A stretch of DNA of 33,928 bases from Opitutaceae bacterium. GTDB lineage: Bacteria > Verrucomicrobiota > Verrucomicrobiia > Opitutales > Opitutaceae. Below the pieces are notes generated by a model. That model was given only the letters and a program-made list of their open reading frames with translations. It was not told the origin of the DNA and searched no databases. Below are positions 16,701 to 23,099 of the stretch, one piece after another. The position numbers and the translations under genes were made by a program. Each line of letters opens with the position of its first letter. The first letter of the stretch is position 1. The stretch covers positions 1 through 33,928 of the forward strand of contig JANJTQ010000299.1 in assembly GCA_024711005.1 (NCBI GenBank), in the 5' to 3' direction.

Positions 16701-18108
16701 CGTTTTCACGAGAGGAGCTTCCGGTGTTCATCGACGGGTTCCACATGATGATCGAGGGATGGTTGCGCAGGCGCTTGAACCACAGGCGGCACTCGCGTTC
16801 GTAGGCGGCCCGTCCCTCTGGCGAACCCATCGCGCCGCGCACGAGGCTGACCAAGGGCGAAGGCATGAGCAGGGCGAAACCGCGGCGGTCGGCGTTCTCT
16901 ATCACATCGGCCGCGATGCGCCGCTGGCCGGGGTTGTCCTCGTCGGAAATGATCAGCGAGCGCAGGCCGTTTCCAAGGAACCAGGATCCGCCGTTGGGAT
17001 GCCATTGGGCCGCGTTGAAGCCGATGCCCTCCCAGAAAAGCAGCGCCGGCCAGCTGACGGAAATAACGGGCGCGAGGCGCAGCCGGATCGGACGGCCGTT
17101 CATCATGATCTCGCGACCGGCGACCCAGACTTCGCGGAAACCAAACGGCTCGGGGTCGGGCTCATGAATGACCCGCCCCTGCACGTCGAGCAACGAGGTC
17201 TTCACTTGATACAGGTAACCGTCCCCGAGTTGCCAGAGGCGCGGAGACGCCCATGGAATGACGACCGTCTGCGTGCCCGCGCCGGTCAGGGCGAGCGGCA
17301 CGGTGACAGCGCCCGGAAGTTGTCCGCCCCGCCCAGCGGTATCCATTATCTGAATGCGCAGGGAGGCGGATTTGGCGGCGAGCGCCGACTGAACGTCAAC
17401 GTCGACCGAAATGTTTTTTTCACGGAAAGAAGGACGGGCGAACACGCCGGTGATCTCGGCCGCGGCGGGACGCACTTGAAGGGTGACGTAACCGGAGAGG
17501 CCGGCGGGGATGGTCTTGCGCACGGCGTCGAGCCCGCCCTTCGTGCGGAGGGCGCTGGTCTTAAGCGCCTCGCGGCGCAACGGTGCATCATCCATGGTGC
17601 GCGGAAGATCGCGCCACCAACGCGTCACCCACAGGCGCACGGTCGCGTCTTGTCCGGGGTTGATGCGGGACGTGATGTCCACCCGAGCCTCGGGACCGGC
17701 CAGGAGAATCGGTTCGCCGCCGTTCACCCAAAGGAGGGCGTCGCATTCGATCTGATCGAAGGCGAGCCAGACGCGTTGCCCGCGCCAGGCGGCGGGAACC
17801 GAGATCGTGCGCTCGAACCAACCGTTGTCTTCGGCACGCCACTTGTTCGGGTTCTTCGCCCAGTCGGAGAGCGAACGGTCCGCGGGCTCGAGCATACGGG
17901 ATCCGCCACTCGTCCAGAGGAAGGGGACCTTCACGGCCTCCCAGGTTCCGGCCTGAGGTGGCTTCGCGACGGCTTCGCCTGGCTGGAAGAGCCACTCGCC
18001 GATTCGGCTGTCCTCACCCTCGGGAGCGAACGCGGGCAGTGTCCCGGAGGCGAAGGCAGGAAGAGCGGTTAACAGGCCGAAGACGAGGGCCGGGAGAACT
18101 CGAAGCAT
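13732..18108 (-). CDS. Very large secreted GH2-like protein
   Basis: The start is taken as ATG 18108 (1458 aa), which opens a signal peptide (MLRVLPALVFGLLTALPAFA); a TTG five codons upstream is less likely. Residues about 25-230 are a GH2 sugar-binding jelly roll (WRGQRVWLAFDQIECDALLW). About 230-340 is an Ig-like domain and about 345-700 the TIM barrel. The HPSIIMW strand is present, but where GH2 enzymes have the acid/base Glu (W-S-x-G-N-E) this protein has WNPSMNTG with Asn461. PQFTEWHAVYF offers Glu567 as a nucleophile candidate. About 720 to the C-terminus holds beta domains, a Rossmann-like region (QTDLLVVGPGAWPSQ) and a late PA14/jelly-roll-like module (WLVFRVNGKACIDHS). It is far longer than simple beta-galactosidases. 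Position in the cluster supports glycan binding or cleavage; activity is uncertain. Confidence 0.8.
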   Translation of the reverse strand: MLRVLPALVFGLLTALPAFASGTLPAFAPEGEDSRIGEWLFQPGEAVAKPPQAGTWEAVKVPFLWTSGGSRMLEPADRSLSDWAKNPNKWRAEDNGWFERTISVPAAWRGQRVWLAFDQIECDALLWVNGGEPILLAGPEARVDITSRINPGQDATVRLWVTRWWRDLPRTMDDAPLRREALKTSALRTKGGLDAVRKTIPAGLSGYVTLQVRPAAAEITGVFARPSFREKNISVDVDVQSALAAKSASLRIQIMDTAGRGGQLPGAVTVPLALTGAGTQTVVIPWASPRLWQLGDGYLYQVKTSLLDVQGRVIHEPDPEPFGFREVWVAGREIMMNGRPIRLRLAPVISVSWPALLFWEGIGFNAAQWHPNGGSWFLGNGLRSLIISDEDNPGQRRIAADVIENADRRGFALLMPSPLVSLVRGAMGSPEGRAAYERECRLWFKRLRNHPSIIMWNPSMNTGSSSRENAERLGMLPEGEDRVPGWATRSTEIIKSVDPTRIVAQHCGPGGEIDYPNQYLNFLPLQERIEFPSHWAANGDIPWGAIEHGTPYLANFLKPLKIPQFTEWHAVYFGDRAYQAESDGYVTLVTDFLSRNAKRPRPEEWGQFADLTLHWEFDTLFTTETNRAWRAWGVAGGWKPWNFNIGYGVPPAIQGKPKKGDGYSYTELTEPEARATLAAAPEWANPIYHAYRATMQPLLAYLGGPSARFTAKDHAFRSGETFEKTAVVVWDGNAPRTLQAEWRLETDGKVLQQGSTEIALQPGDIVKKPFTLTAPVVAERTVARLTLVISGDGTRIEDGMDLSFWPEEQPVAIRSRWGLFDPQGKSAGWLRSLGANPVPVKNRADLSRNRIEVLVIAREGLVENLPFDATDIARGLRVLVLEQDPVALESIGLRIQDIVTRYAFPRDRTHEALRGLAAVDFANWRGEPDLLPKTKVGMKPWPLARPPHWGNQGAVASVVIETPAHGAFTPLVEAEFDLAHSPLLEWRHGQGGVIFSQFDLTGRTALDPIARRVAGNLVRALDRPYATSNHKLIRYAGDDTGWDYVRAIELAAERAGSGELNPQTDLLVVGPGAWPSQRARAETFASAGGIVLVLPQPAGVLRTIEVKAARAAPGDASLLRGVGPQLLAWRTFVTQQRFTREEQPAGARVLLDGLVLDQTKGGGRLVFSQLDWTAFADGSPNLEKPKWHTVQFYRQLLTNLGARTNNDVAAALFTPRRVAPLMNVSVWRVFNSVAQVEPVTKDGTFPGLARRFPMESDRAASADAGGGVSDDSSVSANIGEGEVGEAGLTVASSSAGWRTYGPRGSTGRVHLDWVSPAQTGKIGYARTYVYSSRERDALFAVGADNWLVFRVNGKACIDHSKERRASRTPFSGEFRFKAKLKAGWTLLEAKVASGSGGFGFWAMVSNPGDAVFETTPKAAPSSVPAPETLRAEPDIETRDPFYIRPLGAEDDPYRFNPW

Positions 18109-18142
18109 GAGGATGGAGAACAAGGGAACGAAGAAAGACGGT

Positions 18143-20107
18143 TCAGACGGCGCGGCGACGACGCGACAGGCCGGCGGTCAGCAGACCCGCGATCCCGATG
18201 ATCAACGCGACGCTGCCCGGCTCCGGAATGGCCACCGCAATGGCGGTCAGGACCAGATCGTTGCCGTCGCCGCCCAGATAGCTGGCCTGCCACGTGATGC
18301 CGTTGGCTGTAAACTGCCCTTCGTCGGCGAGGTTCGAGAAGGTGCCGGCGATGGACGAAACGCCGCTGTTACTGAGAACGACAAAGCTGTCGTTGAGCGA
18401 AACGCCGCCGCCGTCCCCGATGTCGATGAAGTTAAGAAACGCCGAGTTGCCAATGGTGACGCCGTTGGCTGCGATGAAGCCGCCGGTGCCGGTCGTGCTG
18501 TTAAACGTGAACAGCAACTCGGCGTCGGATTTAAACTCCAGTGCTCCCGTTGTGGAGAAACCGCCGACGTCCGCGCCGACCGCGAACACGGCGTCGCGCG
18601 TGCCGGAGGCGTTGCCGATCATGACATCGCCCGTAGTGGAGCCGGCTCCGCCGAACACGCCGGCGTTGACGATCACCGCGCTGGTGAGCGTGCCGTCGAC
18701 GAACAAGGTGCCCTCCTGGACGGTGGTGTTGCCGGTGTAGGTGTTGGTGCCGGTGAGTATCCACTTGCCGGCGCCCAGCTTGACGAAGCTGGTGGTGCCG
18801 GAGCCGTTGTTGCCGAGTGAAAGTGCGAAGGTGTTGTCGCCGGTATTGGATCCCAACAAACGCAAGGTCCGGTTCTGATTGCCCGTTCCACCAAAGGCCA
18901 CCGCACCGGTGTTGGTGAAGTTCAGCGCCCCCGTGCCGGAGGATTCGATGTTGCCGCCGCCGGTATGGTTGAGACTGAACAGGCGATCGGTGGAGTCTCC
19001 CTCGCCCAAGTAGCGCAGCGTGCCCGATAAGCTTCCGTTGTTGCCGAGAACGAGATTGGTCGCGGCATTCGACGATTGGCCAATGGAACTGGCGAGACCT
19101 CCGTCGGCGAGCTTCGTAACCTCGAGAACACCCGTCTGGACCTCGGTGCGGCCAAGGTAAGTATTGGCGACGTTCTGGAATACGGTGGTGCCCGTCCCGC
19201 TTTGGTAATTGACCAACATCCGGGTCGCGCCGGTGGTGTTGGAAATCGCACCCTCGAAAACGAGTTTGGCACCGGCGACGGCGCCCGTGCGAAAATCGCC
19301 CGTATAAGTGCCGAACTCCAAGTCGGTGGAATAGGTGAGCGTGCCGCCCCCGCCCTTGTGCTGGATGGCCACCGGACCGGCGGACAAACTGCCAAACACA
19401 ATGGCGCGATCGGTGGTCTGGTCGGTCGAGCCAATATAGCCCAACGAAGAGTTGCGCCCCATGGTAATGGTTCCGTTGGCCGCGCTCGAGGCCGCGCCCA
19501 ACGCGGAGGGACCGCCACCCACGGAGCTCACCGAAGTGAAATTGAGAATGCCACTGTTGATAAAGATAGGCGCGTCAAAGGTGTTCGCGGTGTTGTTGAC
19601 GGTGACGACCGTGTTGGCGCTGGTTCCTCCAAACGTAATCCTTCCGCTTCCGGACGCAGTGCCGGTGAGCAGGCCGTCGACGACCAACCGCCCGGTGCCC
19701 GTGCTGCCGTCGTTAAACGTGCGCGCGGCAGAAATGTCGCCCAACGCCAATGTCACACCGCTGCCAATGGTGATCGGGTTTCCGCCTTGGCTGACCTGCG
19801 GAAGAAAGACGCTGCCTCCCAAATTGATCGTACCGGCGCCACCGAGGGTCAGGCCGACGCTCGAGGTGCCCCAACGGAAATCCAATGACGTCAGCGTCGC
19901 ATCGCCTGACAGGTCCGCGAACGCGCTCGAGGTGTTGCCCGTGAAGTCGCCGTTGATCACCCCACCGGTCCAGTTTGCGGTGTCGTTAAAATCGGTGCCG
20001 GATCCACCGGCGCCGGATCCAATCCATTGGGCGTTGGCGGTCGAAAGTCCCAGGAACAACGGGGCGCCCAAAAAGGCGGTGACTGCTTTGAGTACGTGTT
20101 TTTTCAT
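18143..20107 (-). CDS. Autotransporter-associated beta-strand repeat protein with PEP-CTERM tail
   Basis: The start is placed at ATG 20107 (654 aa), giving a signal peptide MKKHVLKAVTAFLGAPLFLG and then AQWIGSGAGGSGTDFNDTAN; the open frame upstream looks non-coding. The body is Gly/Asn/Thr/Ser-rich, low in Cys, and predicted to be a long beta-helix. The repeat typical of this family appears as GKWILTGTNTYTGNTTVQEG then TLFVDGTL, with related strands such as RTEVQTGVLEVTKLADGG. The C-terminus is PEP-CTERM: IPEPGS, a hydrophobic segment (VALIIGIAGLLTAGL), then SRRRRAV. No autotransporter barrel is present, so surface anchoring would rely on exosortase. It lies between the prepilin-like and GH2-like genes. 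A role in adhesion or a glycan-binding surface layer is inferred. Confidence 0.88.
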   Translation of the reverse strand: MKKHVLKAVTAFLGAPLFLGLSTANAQWIGSGAGGSGTDFNDTANWTGGVINGDFTGNTSSAFADLSGDATLTSLDFRWGTSSVGLTLGGAGTINLGGSVFLPQVSQGGNPITIGSGVTLALGDISAARTFNDGSTGTGRLVVDGLLTGTASGSGRITFGGTSANTVVTVNNTANTFDAPIFINSGILNFTSVSSVGGGPSALGAASSAANGTITMGRNSSLGYIGSTDQTTDRAIVFGSLSAGPVAIQHKGGGGTLTYSTDLEFGTYTGDFRTGAVAGAKLVFEGAISNTTGATRMLVNYQSGTGTTVFQNVANTYLGRTEVQTGVLEVTKLADGGLASSIGQSSNAATNLVLGNNGSLSGTLRYLGEGDSTDRLFSLNHTGGGNIESSGTGALNFTNTGAVAFGGTGNQNRTLRLLGSNTGDNTFALSLGNNGSGTTSFVKLGAGKWILTGTNTYTGNTTVQEGTLFVDGTLTSAVIVNAGVFGGAGSTTGDVMIGNASGTRDAVFAVGADVGGFSTTGALEFKSDAELLFTFNSTTGTGGFIAANGVTIGNSAFLNFIDIGDGGGVSLNDSFVVLSNSGVSSIAGTFSNLADEGQFTANGITWQASYLGGDGNDLVLTAIAVAIPEPGSVALIIGIAGLLTAGLSRRRRAV

Positions 20108-20153
20108 AACGAGGGGTTTGGGTTGGCGTAAAAGTTGGTTGAAGATTTCAGCG

Positions 20154-20169
20154 CATCGCGGAGGCGATG
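20154..20169. repeat. Perfect short hairpin between prepilin and beta-repeat genes
   Basis: CATCGC (20154-20159), GGAG, GCGATG (20164-20169) form a perfect 6-bp stem with a 4-nt loop in the 114-bp gap. It may attenuate transcription after the prepilin-like gene or serve as an operator. No T-run follows on either strand. Confidence 0.35.
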
Positions 20170-20221
20170 GCCGGACGCTTGGACGGTCGGCAGGCAGGTT
20201 CCGGAGGGAGTGCAACTTCGC

Positions 20222-20914
20222 TCACCACCAACGCCAGCGATTGCCATTATCGAAGGTGCCGGTCGCGACGAGTTGGGCACGGCCCAGCGCCTCGACGTGC
20301 CCGTCGCAATAGCCCATCAGCGCCTTGGTACCCTCGGCGCGGCGGAACCCCGGAAGCGCGCCCTGATTACTGGCCGCCGTCGTCTGGTCGGCGCGCAATC
20401 CGCTCACCTCGTCGACGTTCTTCTCTTCACATTCGCCAAGCAAAATGATGCGCGACGGATTCGGCACGACGTTCAATCGATAATCCCAGTTTGAACTACG
20501 GAGTTCCCAGTTCCGGGCGATGGACGCCGCGGCCGCGGAACGCTCGTCGAATGGTTTGCTGTCGGGAACGTTGAAAACAGTGGACGGATCCTGGCGAAGA
20601 CGCCGCTTGCCGGCGCCGTCGTTCGGCACGGTGACGTTGAGGTAGGGTGCCAGAGTCTCCTGCCACACGGGTGAACTCCCCGCGGTGTACTTAAGCGGCA
20701 CCTTCCCGCGGTGGTCGGCGGCATAGGCGATGTGCGCGGTGACGAGCTGACGAATGTTGCTGATGGCTTTCGCCGTGTTGGCTTTTTTCCGCATGCCACC
20801 CACCACCGGAATGGTGATGGCGACCAGTACGCCGATGACCGCAATCACCGTCAGCAGCTCCACCAACGTGAAGCCCGCGACGGGACGGACGGCAAAGCAG
20901 GATCTCGATTTCAT
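20222..20914 (-). CDS. Prepilin-like protein (type II secretion/type IV pilin N-terminal motif)
   Basis: The start is set at ATG 20914 (230 aa). After a short basic leader (MKSRSCFAVRPVAG) comes the prepilin peptidase site G^FTLVELL, with Glu5 of the mature protein and the hydrophobic helix LLTVIAVIGVLVAITIPVVGG. The rest is a soluble domain with WQETLAPYLN, WDYRLNVVPNPSRIILLGE and a final MGYCDGHVEALGR, close to the DG-H motif seen in the large pseudopilin-like families of planctomycetes and verrucomicrobia. A dedicated prepilin peptidase or secretion apparatus is not in the window. It is the first gene of the seven-gene cluster and is divergent from lacI. A role in a pseudopilus or surface assembly is inferred from the motif. 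Confidence 0.88.
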   Translation of the reverse strand: MKSRSCFAVRPVAGFTLVELLTVIAVIGVLVAITIPVVGGMRKKANTAKAISNIRQLVTAHIAYAADHRGKVPLKYTAGSSPVWQETLAPYLNVTVPNDGAGKRRLRQDPSTVFNVPDSKPFDERSAAAASIARNWELRSSNWDYRLNVVPNPSRIILLGECEEKNVDEVSGLRADQTTAASNQGALPGFRRAEGTKALMGYCDGHVEALGRAQLVATGTFDNGNRWRWW

Positions 20915-21010
20915 GGGGTAAAAGTGAGGCGCTGAATGAGGCTCGAAAACGCGCGCCCCCAGACAACGGCAAGAAGCTCCCCGGCTTGAATGATCGGCGC
21001 AATCATCGCG

Positions 21011-21030
21011 GCACTCATCACGATGAGTGC
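21011..21030. promoter_or_regulatory. Candidate LacI-family operator
   Basis: GCACTCATC and GATGAGTGC are perfect 9-bp inverted arms around a 2-bp centre, 50 bp upstream of the LacI-family start and about 97 bp upstream of the prepilin-like start. Size and symmetry fit LacI-family operators. The core CTCAT-N4-ATGAG recurs upstream of the beta-helix gene (26082-26095) and was not found elsewhere in the window by eye. Confidence 0.65.
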
Positions 21031-21080
21031 TTGCAGAGTAGCGGATGCCCGACGTTTGCTTCTGATCACATCGACACCCC

Positions 21081-22097
21081 ATGCCGAACCAACGCTCCAT
21101 CGCCGCCGAGCTGGGCCTCAATCAGGCCAGCGTCTCCCTCGCCCTGCGCGGTCATCCATCGATCCCGGAAGCCACCCGCAAACTCGTAGCGGAAACCGCC
21201 ACCCGCCTCGGGTACCGGCCCAACGCCTACGTCTCCTCCCTGATGACGCACATCCGCTCCGGCCGGCCACTCCGCGACCAAGGTTGCATCGCCCTGCTGT
21301 TCAATCGCGCCTCGCTTGAGGAGGACTACAGCACCCCCAACCAGAGCTTTCACCGTCAGTTGCAGGGAGCCGTGCGACGCGCGGAGGGACTCGGATTTCA
21401 TACCGAGAATTTTTTTCTGCGAGGTCCGGGTATGAGTGCCCGCCGCATCAACCGCATTCTGCACACACGTGGTATTCGCGGCCTCGTGCTGATGCCCGCC
21501 GGCCATCACGCGGACATCGCCGGCATCCACTGGCCCCACCACGCCTGCGCCACCGTCGCCTACAGTTGGTCTCAACCGGAAACGCACCGCGTGGCCACCG
21601 ACCATCGCCATCATGTCGATGTCGCCTACCAGACTTTGCTCGACCGTGGTTGCCGGCGCATCGGCTTCTGTCTCGCCCCCGAGGCCGAGGAGGGCGTCAA
21701 CGGCGCGTGGACCGACCGCCATCTCCTTTGGCAGAAACGTCTCGCCTACAAAAAACCCATTCCGCTCTTCGTCGGAAAACCGGGACTGACGCCTTTCGTC
21801 GAATTCAAACGTTGGTTCGCCAAGTCCAAGCCCGACGCGCTCATCACGCTCATCGGCCACGAAGACGAGTGGCTTGAACGCATGGGCCTGCGCGCACCCG
21901 ACGACCTCTCGCTCGTCTGCCTCAATCGTCCGCCGAACAGTCGGTTCTCCGGCATGGAGGAAAACCACGAGGTCATCGGCGGGACCGCCGCCGAACTTGT
22001 GATCACTCAAATCCTCCACAACGAATACGGCCTGCCTTCACATCCCCGCCTCATCCTGATCAAAGGAATGTGGTTCGAGGGCGAAACCATCGGCTGA
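21081..22097 (+). CDS. LacI-family transcriptional regulator
   Basis: This 338-aa regulator has an N-terminal helix-turn-helix (SIAAELGLNQASVSLALRG then HPSIPEATRKLV and the hinge helix region ATRLGYRPNAYVSSLM), followed from about residue 65 by a periplasmic-binding-protein-like effector domain (GCIALLFNRA, RGIRGLVLMPAG, VDVAYQTLLDRGCRRIGFCL, DALITLIGHEDEWLERMG, APDDLSLVCLNRPP). Length and order are normal. Such proteins usually repress glycan-use genes until a sugar binds. It is divergent from the seven-gene cluster, and a strong palindrome lies in the shared region, so control of the cluster and of itself is likely (inference). No Shine-Dalgarno site is visible. Confidence 0.92.
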   Translation: MPNQRSIAAELGLNQASVSLALRGHPSIPEATRKLVAETATRLGYRPNAYVSSLMTHIRSGRPLRDQGCIALLFNRASLEEDYSTPNQSFHRQLQGAVRRAEGLGFHTENFFLRGPGMSARRINRILHTRGIRGLVLMPAGHHADIAGIHWPHHACATVAYSWSQPETHRVATDHRHHVDVAYQTLLDRGCRRIGFCLAPEAEEGVNGAWTDRHLLWQKRLAYKKPIPLFVGKPGLTPFVEFKRWFAKSKPDALITLIGHEDEWLERMGLRAPDDLSLVCLNRPPNSRFSGMEENHEVIGGTAAELVITQILHNEYGLPSHPRLILIKGMWFEGETIG

Positions 22098-22168
22098 AGA
22101 TCGACCAGAGAACCACCAGTCCAGACATGGAACACGCTCCGTGTGGGGAGGGTAAAAGCACGCGGAGT

Positions 22169-23014
22169 TCAAGCCTCCGTCCGTCGTTTCTTCCGAAAAG
22201 CCGAGGGTGTCGTTCGCGCCTGCTTGCGAAAAAAACGATGGAAATACTGCGATGACGAGAACCCGCACTCCGTCGCGATGTGCGCGATCTTGTGAAAGGT
22301 TCCCTGCAACAGTCCGCGCGCCCGCTCCATGCGCATCGCGTCCCTCAACTCCACGAACGAACTCCCCGTCGCCTCCCTCACCGCGTGCGCCGCGCGCGTT
22401 GTCGACAGCCCAAGGTGCTTCGCCAGATCCGACAGCGAGGCATTCTCGCGCAGGTTCTTCTCAAGGAACCGGTGAATCGCCTCACTCCTGAATCCGCGCG
22501 AGCTCTCCGACACAAAACGAGGCGTCCGCAATCGTTCACCCAGGTAGGCCGCCAGCAATCGCGACAATGCCTCCACCTCGGCGAGCTTCCTCTTGGACAA
22601 CCGCGGCAACTCCTCCGGCTGGTCCTCCCTCATACGAAACTGCCCCACATAAACCAACGCCGACAACGCGTCGTCCACGAACAACGGAATGATCACCTCG
22701 CCCGCACCCGCATGGCACACATGCGAAAACACGCCCCGCTCCCGTTCGCACCGCGCCGGCACGTCACGCAAATCGCACTGCCTGCACCGCGCGTTGCGAG
22801 TACGCTTCACCTCCAGACAAAACGCCGATCGATGCAGGTTATGCCGCGTCGATATCGTCTCCATGCCCGTCCCGGCTCGACTGCTTTTCAGGAGCTTGAA
22901 ACACACCGCCAGGCCGGTCACCGCACGAAACGCCTGCAATCCTTGTTCAACCTCTTCGATCACATCGGGGGTGGCTGCTCCCCGCGCATACCGGACTTTT
23001 TGTTTTTTAATCAT
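22169..23014 (-). CDS. AraC-family regulator with PocR-type sensory domain
   Basis: This 281-aa regulator has a PocR-like N-terminal sensor (about 15-160) with Cys66, Cys77, Cys80, Cys89 and Cys100, including the SAFCLEVKRTRNARCRQC segment and the IIPLFVDDALSALVYVGQFR strand pair. The AraC helix-turn-helix follows (about 180-278: ASLSDLAKHLGLSTTRAAHAV; IAHIATECGFSSSQYFHRFF; then RKQARTTPSAFRKKRR). It is divergent from the FAD protein gene with 85 bp between starts, so that gene is the likeliest target. The start ATG at 23014 fits the family; no clear ribosome-binding site is visible. Confidence 0.9.
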   Translation of the reverse strand: MIKKQKVRYARGAATPDVIEEVEQGLQAFRAVTGLAVCFKLLKSSRAGTGMETISTRHNLHRSAFCLEVKRTRNARCRQCDLRDVPARCERERGVFSHVCHAGAGEVIIPLFVDDALSALVYVGQFRMREDQPEELPRLSKRKLAEVEALSRLLAAYLGERLRTPRFVSESSRGFRSEAIHRFLEKNLRENASLSDLAKHLGLSTTRAAHAVREATGSSFVELRDAMRMERARGLLQGTFHKIAHIATECGFSSSQYFHRFFRKQARTTPSAFRKKRRTEA

Positions 23015-23099
23015 TTTCCGTTAAAAACAGCAAAATACTACACATCTATAGCCGATAGCACCACTATGAACCATGAAGGCCTCACGCTAAGATGATGTC

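Noticed and set aside
15019-18072. Open reading frame of about 1000 codons on the plus strand opposite the GH2-like gene
   Set aside because: It is a GC-rich codon-position shadow: Arg/Gly/His-rich with no recognisable domain, while the opposite strand has clear GH2 blocks and a signal peptide.
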